The position numbers were made by a program, and so were the translations under genes. From NCBI GenBank assembly GCA_029983695.1, contig JASBZB010000009.1:1-64000 (forward strand): 64,000 nucleotides of DNA, in the 5' to 3' direction. This stretch comes from Lutispora sp003527145. GTDB lineage: Bacteria; Bacillota; Clostridia; Lutisporales; Lutisporaceae. The notes under the pieces were generated by a model that worked only from the letters and a program-made list of their open reading frames with translations, ran no database searches and was not told the DNA's origin. This document shows, one piece after another, positions 1 through 7,863 of the stretch. Each line of letters starts with the position of its first letter. The first letter of the stretch is position 1.

Positions 1-60
1 TATCAATATTATTAGTTAAATGGTAAAACTTTTCAAGTTAATTATTAAACATGTTTAAAT

Positions 61-501
61 TTATCCGCAGCCTTTAAAATAGCCTTCCAGGGATACAAAA
101 TATAATGACTTGATATTTCCTTGGTCATGTAGCATGTCTCGGACAGAAACCGGAAGCTCATCTGCTGCCGTGGAACGAAAGCCGAGGCTTTCGCAAAAAC
201 CATTGCACCGTCTCCAGCATAGAGCATACTTTGCACCATTGCATTCATATGAATTCAATATAGTTTTGGCTATAGCTGTGCCAACTTTGCTTCTTCTAAA
301 CCTTTCAGCAACTATAATATTGTTTATAAAGCAATAATCGCCCTTTGCAAAAGATATACCGCAGCCCAGCAGCATGTCATTGTCATAATAGACAAAGCAA
401 TCATCATTATTATCTATATCCTTATCCTCAGAATCATTGTCCTGCAGGAATATAAGTATATTTTCCATATCGCCTGACAAAGCCTTTCTTATCCTTATCA
501 A
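61..501 (-). CDS. GNAT-family N-acetyltransferase
   Basis: Probable acetyl-CoA-dependent N-acetyltransferase of the GNAT fold, substrate unknown. At 146 residues it is a typical single-domain length. The acetyl-CoA pyrophosphate-binding loop is visible as RFRRSKVGTA (about residues 67-76), preceded by the beta-4 strand INNIIVAE, and a C-terminal GFCESLGF segment resembles GNAT motif B. The start is a TTG at 501, chosen because a GGGGG ribosome-binding site lies 8 bases upstream and no ATG lies near. It is the most downstream gene of the minus-strand series at the left edge, 19 bases after dacB, so probably co-transcribed with it. The family is certain; the function is not. Confidence 0.8.
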   Translation of the reverse strand: MIRIRKALSGDMENILIFLQDNDSEDKDIDNNDDCFVYYDNDMLLGCGISFAKGDYCFINNIIVAERFRRSKVGTAIAKTILNSYECNGAKYALCWRRCNGFCESLGFRSTAADELPVSVRDMLHDQGNIKSLYFVSLEGYFKGCG

Positions 502-520
502 AAATCCAGCCCCCTTTGTT

Positions 521-1645
521 TCATTTAAACCCTTTCAAAATCTTTTTAACATTATAGAGTATGCTTGTTGATTCAATGTTTTCTTTGTATATCAGGTCAG
601 TTTTACCTATACAAAAATCACCGATATAAGCTTCCAGAGTTCCTGCCTTTTTATTTTCGTATATAGGAGCCTTGACCATATTGTCAAGATTTTCTTTTAT
701 TACTATTTCTTCCTCGTTTCCACTTATCTTGATCGGACCATACAAATCCTCAGCCGGATAAACCTTGGCAGAATTCTTCTTACCTTTGATCACCGGTATT
801 TCTTTAAAGGCCTCATCTTTATCTATTGCTTTGATCTTTTTATAATTGCTAAAGCCGTATTCCAGCAGCTGAGAAGATGCATTCCACATATCTCCGCAAT
901 TCAATACCACGGATACCAGCTGCCAATCCTCCCGTGTTGCAGAAGACACCAGGCATTTGCCTGCCTTTTTAGTATAGCCGGTTTTGACACCGTCTCCCCC
1001 ATCAAATTGCCACAGCATTTTATTTTTATTTGTCAGCACTCTATCCCAGTTCTCTCCTTCTGGGCCCGGGATTGTCTTCCTTTTTGTCTTTACTATCTGA
1101 GCAAACATATCATTCCGCAAAGCATAACATGTTATCAATCCCAAATCATAGGCAGTGGTATAGTGATCATCGTCAGGCAGCCCATGAGGATTCTTGAAAT
1201 TTGTATTATTGGCACCAATTTGTCTGGCTTTCTCAGTCATTAATTCTGCAAACTTTTCAGCGGTACCGCAAAGATGTTCAGCCACCGCTACAGACGCGTC
1301 ATTGCCCGAGCGAAGCATTATTGCATAAAGCAGGTCTTCAAGCTTGATCTTTTCCCCTTCCTTTAAATAGATGGAGGAACCTTCCTGAATGGAGGCTTCC
1401 CTGCTTATTGTAACCATTTCGTCCAGCCTTCCGCTCTCAACAGCCAAAATAACAGTCATTATTTTTGTTGTGCTGGCCATCGGAAGCTTGACCGAGCTAT
1501 TATAGCTGTACAGAACCCTATTTGTTTTCACATCCATGAGCATATATGCTAATGCATCTATATCAGATGCATTAGCAACAAATATATTTGTAAACAATAA
1601 TATCAACGCAAATAAAAATAAGAATATAGAAATTCTTTTTACCAT
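521..1645 (-). CDS. D-alanyl-D-alanine carboxypeptidase (PBP5/DacF-DacB family)
   Basis: Secreted serine DD-carboxypeptidase that trims the terminal D-Ala from peptidoglycan stem peptides. An N-terminal hydrophobic signal segment (residues 4-25) ends at ANA. The three penicillin-binding motifs are intact: STTK (S58-K61), SGN (113-115) and KTG (221-223). The C-terminal 110 residues match the beta-rich PBP5 C-terminal domain. Start ATG at 1645 has a GGGGTGATT site in front. It is the first of two paralogues in this window (the other is at 5309-6475). Position after gerW and a MazG-like gene suggests a possible role in spore cortex modification (DacB-like), but this is inferred from neighbours only. 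Confidence 0.92.
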   Translation of the reverse strand: MVKRISIFLFLFALILLFTNIFVANASDIDALAYMLMDVKTNRVLYSYNSSVKLPMASTTKIMTVILAVESGRLDEMVTISREASIQEGSSIYLKEGEKIKLEDLLYAIMLRSGNDASVAVAEHLCGTAEKFAELMTEKARQIGANNTNFKNPHGLPDDDHYTTAYDLGLITCYALRNDMFAQIVKTKRKTIPGPEGENWDRVLTNKNKMLWQFDGGDGVKTGYTKKAGKCLVSSATREDWQLVSVVLNCGDMWNASSQLLEYGFSNYKKIKAIDKDEAFKEIPVIKGKKNSAKVYPAEDLYGPIKISGNEEEIVIKENLDNMVKAPIYENKKAGTLEAYIGDFCIGKTDLIYKENIESTSILYNVKKILKGFK

Positions 1646-1720
1646 GCAATCACCCCGTTATCTTTTTATTTATTATTAACAGAATGATGCATATAATACT
1701 TTGGAGTATGATGTTAATCT

Positions 1721-2119
1721 TTAACTCCTAATTATTTTACATCCAAATTCCTTGGCAATTTTCTCCGCTTCCTTTATATCATCATCACCCCAAATGGACC
1801 ATCCGCCCTTTAAAATTCCATTAACAAAAATCTCTACCTTATCATTCTTAAAAATCATAACATTTCCTACTCTTTTTTTCATCTGTTCCACTTGATGAAT
1901 AACAGCTTCATCCAGATCTACATCAAATACTTTAAGAGCAATAAACAAGCATGACAACGCATCCTCCAGTTCTCTTTTGGCTCTGTCAGAATCACCTTTT
2001 AGCAAAGCCTTTAAAGACTCGGCCACCTCTTCATTTAAATGGCTCATTATTTCCTTTGGATCATCCGTTGAATACTTCCTGTTCTCCCAGATTAAATCCA
2101 TCGCTTCCTTTAACTCCAT
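1721..2119 (-). CDS. MazG-like nucleotide pyrophosphohydrolase domain protein
   Basis: The first 80 residues match the all-alpha MazG/NTP-PPase fold: the metal-binding EEVAE helix (about residue 30) followed by ELEDA (about residue 50), the EExxE...ExxD pattern that coordinates magnesium in enzymes hydrolysing NTPs to NMP and pyrophosphate. The last 45 residues form a separate small beta-alpha region (FVNGILKGGWSIWGDDD) I do not recognise; it could be a substrate-recognition extension. Start ATG at 2119 follows a strong AGGAGGT site. It lies alone between hairpins and dacB. Substrate unknown; a house-cleaning role is family knowledge, not proved here. Confidence 0.7.
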   Translation of the reverse strand: MELKEAMDLIWENRKYSTDDPKEIMSHLNEEVAESLKALLKGDSDRAKRELEDALSCLFIALKVFDVDLDEAVIHQVEQMKKRVGNVMIFKNDKVEIFVNGILKGGWSIWGDDDIKEAEKIAKEFGCKIIRS

Positions 2120-2141
2120 AAAGACCTCCTATTATTCAATG

Positions 2142-2160
2142 CATGGCATATTATGCCATG
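2142..2160. repeat. perfect 8-bp hairpin upstream of MazG-like gene
   Basis: CATGGCAT and ATGCCATG are separated by three bases, lying just before the ribosome-binding site of the MazG-like gene on the minus strand. It could be an operator or mRNA hairpin; no known regulator motif recognised. Confidence 0.4.
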
Positions 2161-2183
2161 ATACATTTCATTATAACATAAAT

Positions 2184-2208
2184 AAGAGAGGATTTTAACT
2201 CCTCTCTT
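2184..2208 (-). terminator. probable terminator after gerW
   Basis: AAGAGAGGA pairs with TCCTCTCTT across a 7-base loop, 23 bases beyond the gerW stop codon on the minus strand. The following tract is only moderately U-rich (ATTTATG), so termination may be partial. Confidence 0.55.
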
Positions 2209-2230
2209 CCAGATTTAGCTGCTTGCTTAT

Positions 2231-2596
2231 TTAAACTTTATCGCTTCGTTTTTCAATTTTATCAATAAATCTTGGAATCAGATCAATCAGCCTATCTACA
2301 GCGGTATTGAAATTTACCGGAACCATCCTGAGCTGCCCTTGATTTATGGATAGGAAACCTACCGGATGGACAGATACTCCTGCGCCGCTGCCCCCGGTGA
2401 AAGACTTTGAGGGATCAGTATCATCGCTCTTTACATCTCCTCCGCCAGATATAAAAGCGAACCCAACTTTAGATATAGGAATGATCACTGTACCGTCTGG
2501 GGTCTCTACAGGATCTCCTATAACTGTGTTTACATCAATCATTTCCTTAATATTTTCCATAGTTGTTTTCATAAGTCCTTGAATAGGTTGTTCCAT
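2231..2596 (-). CDS. gerW: GerW family sporulation protein (YtfJ)
   Basis: Matches the YtfJ/GerW family of small sporulation proteins, required in Bacillus for germination through certain receptors. The N-terminus PIQGLMKTTMENIKEMIDVN and the following GDPVETPDGT stretch are the family signature. A central glycine-rich GGGDVKSD...GGSGAGVSVHPVGF region is also typical. Length (121 residues) is slightly shorter than the usual 130-150. Start ATG at 2596 is supported because the family signature begins right there, even though the start overlaps the end of the DUF2953 gene by 50 bases, suggesting translational coupling. Expression in the forespore is expected from the family. Confidence 0.92.
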   Translation of the reverse strand: MEQPIQGLMKTTMENIKEMIDVNTVIGDPVETPDGTVIIPISKVGFAFISGGGDVKSDDTDPSKSFTGGSGAGVSVHPVGFLSINQGQLRMVPVNFNTAVDRLIDLIPRFIDKIEKRSDKV

Positions 2597-3245
2597 CTAT
2601 CTCACTTCCTCTTGAAGTTTTTATAAACATTCTCAATGCAGTAATAATATGTCCTATCTTTATATCAATTATGCAATTCAACATAATATGAAAAACTTCT
2701 TTGTTAAAAACCGGTTTTAGATCAATTGCCTTGATATACAGATCAATATGCGCTTTTATAAATGCAAGGAAATTTACAATGACGGTATATAAAATGCCAT
2801 ACATAACACCTGTGATATAAGCATCATCAAACCCGAAAGCAGAATATACGCAAAAATCTCTGATTTGTGCCTTTTTTGCCAGATATTTTATAGCCTTTTT
2901 ATTTAAACGATAGTAAGACATCATATCATCCAGGCTGCTCAGTAATTCATCTAGTGACTCAATCCTTTTAAATCTTATCTCATCCTGGATTTCTTTGCCG
3001 GATTTTAATCTTAATCTAAATCGCACCGCAAAATTGTCCATTTTTTTTACAAAATCTAAAAATGGCAGTTCGGCTTTATATTTTATAATTCCAAAAAAGG
3101 CAGATGCAGCAAGTGTAATGATATCATTATTTTCTATCCTCTTATATGATATTTTTAATTTTAGATGAGAATGAAATAAAGCTAAAGCTACAATAGAAAA
3201 TGCTGTGATAGCTAATAACAAATACAAAGCTATTCCTCCAGGCAT
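2547..3245 (-). CDS. DUF2953 domain membrane-associated protein
   Basis: Uncharacterised DUF2953 protein that in Clostridia and Bacilli commonly sits between scpB and gerW, exactly as here. One N-terminal membrane segment (residues 4-24) is followed by a basic soluble region and a C-terminal domain with the pattern GFDDAYITG (about residues 136-144) typical of the family, then a hydrophobic stretch. The last 16 codons overlap gerW. Start ATG at 3245. Function unknown; linkage to gerW suggests a sporulation role, but I see no direct evidence. Confidence 0.8.
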   Translation of the reverse strand: MPGGIALYLLLAITAFSIVALALFHSHLKLKISYKRIENNDIITLAASAFFGIIKYKAELPFLDFVKKMDNFAVRFRLRLKSGKEIQDEIRFKRIESLDELLSSLDDMMSYYRLNKKAIKYLAKKAQIRDFCVYSAFGFDDAYITGVMYGILYTVIVNFLAFIKAHIDLYIKAIDLKPVFNKEVFHIMLNCIIDIKIGHIITALRMFIKTSRGSEIDGTTYSRTYENNYGKY

Positions 3246-3278
3246 AATTATATGTTCTTGAAGTATTTTCCCAAAAAA

Positions 3279-3315
3279 TTAAAGAATAATACGTTGTTCG
3301 AGTATTATTCTTTAA
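3279..3315 (-). terminator. terminator overlapping the scpB stop codon
   Basis: Fourteen-base perfect stem (positions 3279-3292 with 3302-3315) and 9-base loop, followed on the minus strand by six T residues. The stem includes the scpB TAA, so scpAB transcription ends immediately after translation. Confidence 0.85.
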
Positions 3316-3827
3316 TCCATATCGTTAAGAGGCGGAAGCTCTCCGATGCTTTTCAATCCGAATAACCTCAGAAAAGTATCGGTTGTTCCGTATAATATAG
3401 GCCTTCCGGGCCCCTCCATCCTCCCGATCTCCTTTATCATGTCCTTTTCCACCAGCCTTGTTATGCAGGCATCTGATTTAACTCCCCGCACCGAATCTAT
3501 ACTGGATTTTGTAATAGGCTGTTTATATGCAATAATCGATAAGGTCTCAAGGGAAGCCTGGGACAAACCTGTTTTTGCTTTTGGTTTCAATAGCTTTTCC
3601 ACATATTCATAGAGCTCAGATCTTGAGCATAGCTGATAACTGCCGTTTATTTCTACAATCTTTATTCCTCTGGCTTCATCATCAAAGTCATCTGTAAGCT
3701 GATTGATTATTTTCTTCAGGGTAGCCTGATCCACCTCTAAAGCTGAGGAAAGCTCTTTTAAAGATACAGGATCACCGGAAACAAACAAAAGGCATTCCAC
3801 AGCAGCTTTAATTTTCTTTATATCCAT
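3312..3827 (-). CDS. scpB: Segregation and condensation protein B
   Basis: ScpB kleisin-partner subunit of the bacterial SMC condensin, which organises and segregates the chromosome with ScpA and SMC. Two winged-helix domains are recognisable; the region SLETLSIIAYKQPIT (about 93-107) followed by DSVRG and GRPILYGTT (about 143-151) is the family signature. Length 171 is slightly short of the usual 180-200. Separated by five bases from scpA upstream, so co-translated. A strong terminator overlaps its stop codon. Start ATG at 3827. Confidence 0.95.
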   Translation of the reverse strand: MDIKKIKAAVECLLFVSGDPVSLKELSSALEVDQATLKKIINQLTDDFDDEARGIKIVEINGSYQLCSRSELYEYVEKLLKPKAKTGLSQASLETLSIIAYKQPITKSSIDSVRGVKSDACITRLVEKDMIKEIGRMEGPGRPILYGTTDTFLRLFGLKSIGELPPLNDMD

Positions 3828-3832
3828 ATCTA

Positions 3833-4561
3833 TTACCTTCTCTTTATAACAATTTTGTCAAAATTCCTTGATTGCTCTACATGTATGGCCCTGCGCTTGA
3901 TAAGCTCCAGAACTGCAAGAAAAGTAACTACGGCTTCAAGCTTATCAATGCAATCTATGATGAGATCATCAAAGTAAAGCAGTCTTTTTTTTGACATGTA
4001 TTTAAGAACATAAGATATTTTTTCTTCTACTGTGACATTATCTCTGAAAATCCTTCTAAAGCTTTGATTTTTTTCCTGATGCTTCTTCGTCATTATAGCC
4101 TGGAATTTTTTAAATAAAATCTCCGCTGAAAGCCTGTCAGGAAGCGTAAAAGAATCTATTATCTCATCTGCCAAACAAGAATCCTTGCATAAAGCTTTCT
4201 CATTTACTAAAAGTCTTTCCTTCAACATCAAGGATAGCTCCTTATAAGCCTTGTATTCAAGCAGCTTTTTCACCAGATCATCCCTTGGATCCTCAACTTC
4301 TGTTTCATCTGCTTTAGACGGCTTAGGCAATAGCATCTTAGATTTTATTTCAAGAAGGGTTGCGGCCATGACCAGAAATTCACTGGCTAAGTCTATATCA
4401 AGACTCTGCATCATGTTCAAATAGCTGATATATTGATCCGCAATATCAGCTATAGGAATATCATAAATATCCACCTGGGCTTTTTCGATTAAATGAAAAA
4501 GCAATTCAAAAGGCCCTTCAAATATTTCAAGTTTTATGCTTATTGACATAATAATTACCAC
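3833..4561 (-). CDS. scpA: Segregation and condensation protein A
   Basis: ScpA kleisin that bridges SMC heads. The N-terminal signature LEIFEGPFELLFHLIEKA-like region and the motif DIYDIPIADIADQYISYL (about residues 31-48) are diagnostic, as is the EFLVMAATLLEIKSKMLLP helix that follows. The C-terminal winged helix binds SMC. The listed start at 4561 is GTG; an ATG four codons downstream (4549) gives MSISIKLEIFEGP and fits the family better. It is 14 bases after the M50 protease gene and 5 bases before scpB. Confidence 0.95.
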   Translation of the reverse strand: MVIIMSISIKLEIFEGPFELLFHLIEKAQVDIYDIPIADIADQYISYLNMMQSLDIDLASEFLVMAATLLEIKSKMLLPKPSKADETEVEDPRDDLVKKLLEYKAYKELSLMLKERLLVNEKALCKDSCLADEIIDSFTLPDRLSAEILFKKFQAIMTKKHQEKNQSFRRIFRDNVTVEEKISYVLKYMSKKRLLYFDDLIIDCIDKLEAVVTFLAVLELIKRRAIHVEQSRNFDKIVIKRR

Positions 4562-4575
4562 ACCATTTTTAAATT

Positions 4576-5211
4576 TTAAAAGAAAAGCCCGACAATATAT
4601 GAAATGCCCATTTCTGCATAAAAAAACATAGGGCCTAAGATTGTATCGATTGCATCTGTGAATATCAAAAGCAACAGCAACAAATAGGAGTAACGTTCAT
4701 AACTGTAAAATTTGTATTCAAACCTAGACGGCAGAAAACCTGCCAGAATCTTTGAGCCGTCTAGAGGCGGAAGCGGTATTAAATTAAATACGCCTAATCC
4801 AATATTTATTAAATAAATATTGATCAATATATTGTCAACAATCTCATTGATAAATCCAAATTTACTATAAAGTATGGCATAAATAAACAATGCAGCTAAG
4901 GCAATGATAAAATTCATCATCGGTCCTGCCAAAGAAACCAATATCATACCTTTTTTTCTATTTTTAAAGTTGAGCGGGTTTATCGGAACAGGCTTGGCCC
5001 AACCGAATCGGAATACAGCCAACATGATTATACCTAAAGGATCAATGTGAACCAATGGATCGAGAGTCAACCGGCCGCTTAATCTTGCAGTATCATCTCC
5101 CATAGCATCGGCTGCTAAAGCATGTGCAAATTCATGAAATGAAAAGCCAATGAACACAGCAGGCAGTCTATAGAGCAAATCCATGAAATCAATACCCGGC
5201 AAAAATATCAT
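4576..5211 (-). CDS. Site-2 protease family (M50) integral membrane metalloprotease
   Basis: Multi-pass membrane zinc protease of the YwhC/Rip-like M50 group. The zinc ligands are visible: HEFAH (HExxH, about residues 26-30) in the first membrane segment and NLIPLPPLDG (about residues 142-151) carrying the distal aspartate. Several hydrophobic segments flank these. The family cuts proteins within membranes, but no substrate is known for this short group, which is routinely found beside scpA in Clostridia. The first ATG (5211) abuts a GGAAGG; the alternative Met10 lacks a good site, so the start is uncertain by nine codons. Confidence 0.85.
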   Translation of the reverse strand: MIFLPGIDFMDLLYRLPAVFIGFSFHEFAHALAADAMGDDTARLSGRLTLDPLVHIDPLGIIMLAVFRFGWAKPVPINPLNFKNRKKGMILVSLAGPMMNFIIALAALFIYAILYSKFGFINEIVDNILINIYLINIGLGVFNLIPLPPLDGSKILAGFLPSRFEYKFYSYERYSYLLLLLLIFTDAIDTILGPMFFYAEMGISYIVGLFF

Positions 5212-5257
5212 CCTTCCATTTATCTATCTGTTAATATTGGGTATTATAACATAAAAA

Positions 5258-5303
5258 ATCATATAAAAAAAGTAATGCGATCGCATTACTTTTTTTATAT
5301 GAT
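5258..5303. terminator. 46-bp perfect palindrome, likely terminator of dacF
   Basis: Positions 5258-5280 and 5281-5303 are exact reverse complements with no intervening loop, centred on GCGATCGC and flanked by A-run and T-run arms. On the minus strand it lies 6 bases after the dacF stop, giving GTAATGCGATCGCATTAC followed by seven T residues, a functional intrinsic terminator in either direction. Confidence 0.85.
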
Positions 5304-5308
5304 TATGA

Positions 5309-6475
5309 TCAGTCGCTTAGCCAATATCTTATAGCCTTATTTATATTATTAAAAAATCCTGCTCTTCCGATATCTTCATCTATAACTACAGGTATGCTCA
5401 CAAGGCTTTCGCCATTTTTTAAAATAATTATTTCCCCCAGCTTATCTCCTTTGGATAAAGGCGCTGCTACTTTATCAGGTATGATTATTTTTTTTTCAAT
5501 AAGCTTTTCTTCACCTTTTTTTATGAGAACACTGGCGTTTTTTTCAAGAACTGCATTTGCATTTATCTTATTTCCTTTTGAAATTTCTATTTTTTTAATA
5601 GCCTCGCCTTTTTTGCCTACAACATATGTAGAGTAATTTGCGAAACCATAATCCAGCAGCTTCCTTGCATCATTATTTCTTGATCCCGTACTTGGAGCTC
5701 CCATTATGACACTTATAAATCTAAGATCATTTCTTTTAGCTGTGGCAGATATGCAATACATAGCATTATCCGTAAATCCGGTTTTTATACCGTCTACATC
5801 ATCATAAAACTTTACCATTTTGTTTTTATTCGCCAATTCCCTTATAACATTATTCTTCTTTCCTACCGTCACTTTTGTCATATAAATTGAAATATAGTCA
5901 AAAATTTTCTCATGTTGTATCAATTCTCTTGACATTATAGCTATATCGTGGGCTGAGGCAACATGTCCTTCAGCGTGAAGGCCATGGGAGTTTACAAAAT
6001 TCGTATCAGCCATTCCCAGCTCCGCAGCTCTCTTATTCATCAGCTTTACAAACTCTTCTTCACTGCCTGAAAGATATTCAGCTATTGCTACGCTGGCATC
6101 ATTCGCTGATTCTACAGCAATTCCGGTAATCAAATCTTTGACAGCCCTTACTTCACCTTCCTCTAAAAGCAAACAGGTTCCGATCATCTTACTGGCTTTT
6201 TGACTTATGACCACTTTATCCTCAAGAGTTATTTTACCTGAATCCAATGCTTCCATAACAATCAGCATGGTCATTATCTTTGTCACGCTTGCAGGCTCCA
6301 GCTTATCATGGGCATTCTTCTCATATATTATTGTCCCGGTCGAAGCTTCCATAAGCAGTGCAGATTTACAATTCAGGGACATTTCAATATCTGATTTTGC
6401 CATAATCGGTTGATTAAGCATCATTGCAGCTAATATTAAAATAAAAATGGATAGATTTCTAATTTGCTTAGCCAT
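5309..6475 (-). CDS. dacF: D-alanyl-D-alanine carboxypeptidase DacF
   Basis: Second PBP5-family DD-carboxypeptidase, 388 residues. Signal peptide at residues 1-26 ending IMA. Catalytic SVTK (S63-K66), a SAN triad (123-125) in place of the more usual SGN, and KTG (231-233) are present, and a C-terminal PBP5 beta domain plus a hydrophobic/basic tail suggest membrane association. In Bacillus, dacF is a sporulation gene near spoIIA; here it follows the nucleoside operon. Start ATG at 6475 has a textbook AGGAGG site which can pair with an upstream complementary sequence (see separate entry). About 35-40 percent similar by eye to the paralogue at 521-1645. Confidence 0.93.
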   Translation of the reverse strand: MAKQIRNLSIFILILAAMMLNQPIMAKSDIEMSLNCKSALLMEASTGTIIYEKNAHDKLEPASVTKIMTMLIVMEALDSGKITLEDKVVISQKASKMIGTCLLLEEGEVRAVKDLITGIAVESANDASVAIAEYLSGSEEEFVKLMNKRAAELGMADTNFVNSHGLHAEGHVASAHDIAIMSRELIQHEKIFDYISIYMTKVTVGKKNNVIRELANKNKMVKFYDDVDGIKTGFTDNAMYCISATAKRNDLRFISVIMGAPSTGSRNNDARKLLDYGFANYSTYVVGKKGEAIKKIEISKGNKINANAVLEKNASVLIKKGEEKLIEKKIIIPDKVAAPLSKGDKLGEIIILKNGESLVSIPVVIDEDIGRAGFFNNINKAIRYWLSD

Positions 6476-6481
6476 AAAAAC

Positions 6482-6522
6482 CCTCCTATAATTGTTTTAT
6501 TGTTATATTTCCCTATAGGAGG
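6482..6522 (-). promoter_or_regulatory. hairpin that would mask the dacF ribosome-binding site
   Basis: On the minus strand CCTCCTATA (6522-6514) lies 23 bases before its perfect complement TATAGGAGG (6490-6482), which contains the dacF Shine-Dalgarno sequence six bases from the ATG. A 9-bp stem would hide the site, so translation may be controlled. Pairing is seen directly; regulation is inference. Confidence 0.55.
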
Positions 6523-6561
6523 ATTGTTATTCGCAATATGTCTTATTAAAATCTGCTATAC

Positions 6562-7863
6562 TTATTGTATGACGTCATATATATATTTTGAAGGCTTATT
6601 TGCAATCTCCCTTATTTTAAACGCATTTTGAGCAGCAACCCGTGCTTCGTCCCAATTTTCTAGATTTGTATGCAATATGCAAATTGTATCATAATGATTT
6701 ACTCTTTCTCCTACTTTTTTCTTAATAGTGATACCTGCAGAGTGATCTATTGAATCATTCTTTTTTCTCCTGCCTGCTCCGAGCAGCATAGCTGCGACTC
6801 CTATGCTCTCCGCATCTATAGAATAAATAAAGCCTTCTTGGGAAGATTTTATCTCTATATGGTGCTTGGCTTGGGGAAGCAGCTCAGGATTATCTATCAC
6901 GCTTGGATTTCCGCCTTGTATTGATATAAGCTGTTTAAATTTATCCAATGCTTTTCCCGATCCAATAATGCCTTTCAAATATCCATAGGCTTCATTAAAT
7001 TCACTAAACGCTCCTCCTAAAACAGTCATATATGAAGCAATAGTTAATGCTACCACAGTCTCATCCTCAGAACCGTTTCCGCGCAATACCTCTATTGCTT
7101 CTTTAACCTCATTGGCATTTCCTACTTCATGGCCTAAGGGCTGACTCATATCAGATACAACTGCTATTGTTTTTTTGTTTAATGATTTGCCTATCTCAAC
7201 CATTGTTTCTGCAAGTAAAACAGCCTCATCAATGGATTTCATGAATGCTCCGGAGCCCACTTTTACATCCAGCACTATGCAATCTGCACCGGAGGCTATT
7301 TTTTTACTCATTATAGAACTTGCTATCAATGGTATGCTATCCACTGTAGCCGTTACATCTCTCAATGCATATAGTTTTTTATCCGCAGGCGTAAGATTGG
7401 CTGTTTGCCCTGCAATAGACATCTTATATTTGTTCACATTATCAAAAAAAGTCTCCTTGCTCAATTCAGTATTAAACCCTGATATTGCTTCCAGCTTGTC
7501 TACGGTTCCGCCCGTATGCCCAAGGCCTCTGCCTGAAATTTTTGCGACAGGTACACCTGCCGCTGCTGCCAAGGGTATTACGATCAAGCTTATTTTATCT
7601 CCTACACCTCCTGTAGAGTGCTTATCAACCTTTATACCGGCAATACCGGACAAATCCAACATATCTCCCGAATTTACCATAGCCATGGTTAACTGGGCTA
7701 TTTCCCTCTTATTCAAGCCTTTGAAATATATTGCCATGAGTAATGCAGAAGCCTGATAATCAGGAATGCTCCCATCCATAATTCCATTTATAAAAAATTT
7801 TATTTCTTCATCGCTCAATTCATGCCCATTTCTTTTTTTGAGAATGATATCATAAACCCTCAC
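6562..7863 (-). CDS. pdp: Pyrimidine-nucleoside phosphorylase
   Basis: Reversibly splits uridine, thymidine and deoxyuridine with phosphate to the base and (deoxy)ribose-1-phosphate. The family signature is intact around residues 80-125: DKHSTGGVGDKISL, then GRGLGHTGGTVDKLE. The C-terminal alpha/beta domain has AAMLLGAGRRKKND and the typical GERV motif. 433 residues is the normal size. Start is GTG at 7863, overlapping the upstream phosphorylase gene by 14 bases, so translation is coupled. Last gene of the deoB operon. Specificity between PdpA type and strict thymidine phosphorylase (DeoA) cannot be fixed by eye; Firmicute homologues are usually Pdp. Confidence 0.95.
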   Translation of the reverse strand: MRVYDIILKKRNGHELSDEEIKFFINGIMDGSIPDYQASALLMAIYFKGLNKREIAQLTMAMVNSGDMLDLSGIAGIKVDKHSTGGVGDKISLIVIPLAAAAGVPVAKISGRGLGHTGGTVDKLEAISGFNTELSKETFFDNVNKYKMSIAGQTANLTPADKKLYALRDVTATVDSIPLIASSIMSKKIASGADCIVLDVKVGSGAFMKSIDEAVLLAETMVEIGKSLNKKTIAVVSDMSQPLGHEVGNANEVKEAIEVLRGNGSEDETVVALTIASYMTVLGGAFSEFNEAYGYLKGIIGSGKALDKFKQLISIQGGNPSVIDNPELLPQAKHHIEIKSSQEGFIYSIDAESIGVAAMLLGAGRRKKNDSIDHSAGITIKKKVGERVNHYDTICILHTNLENWDEARVAAQNAFKIREIANKPSKYIYDVIQ

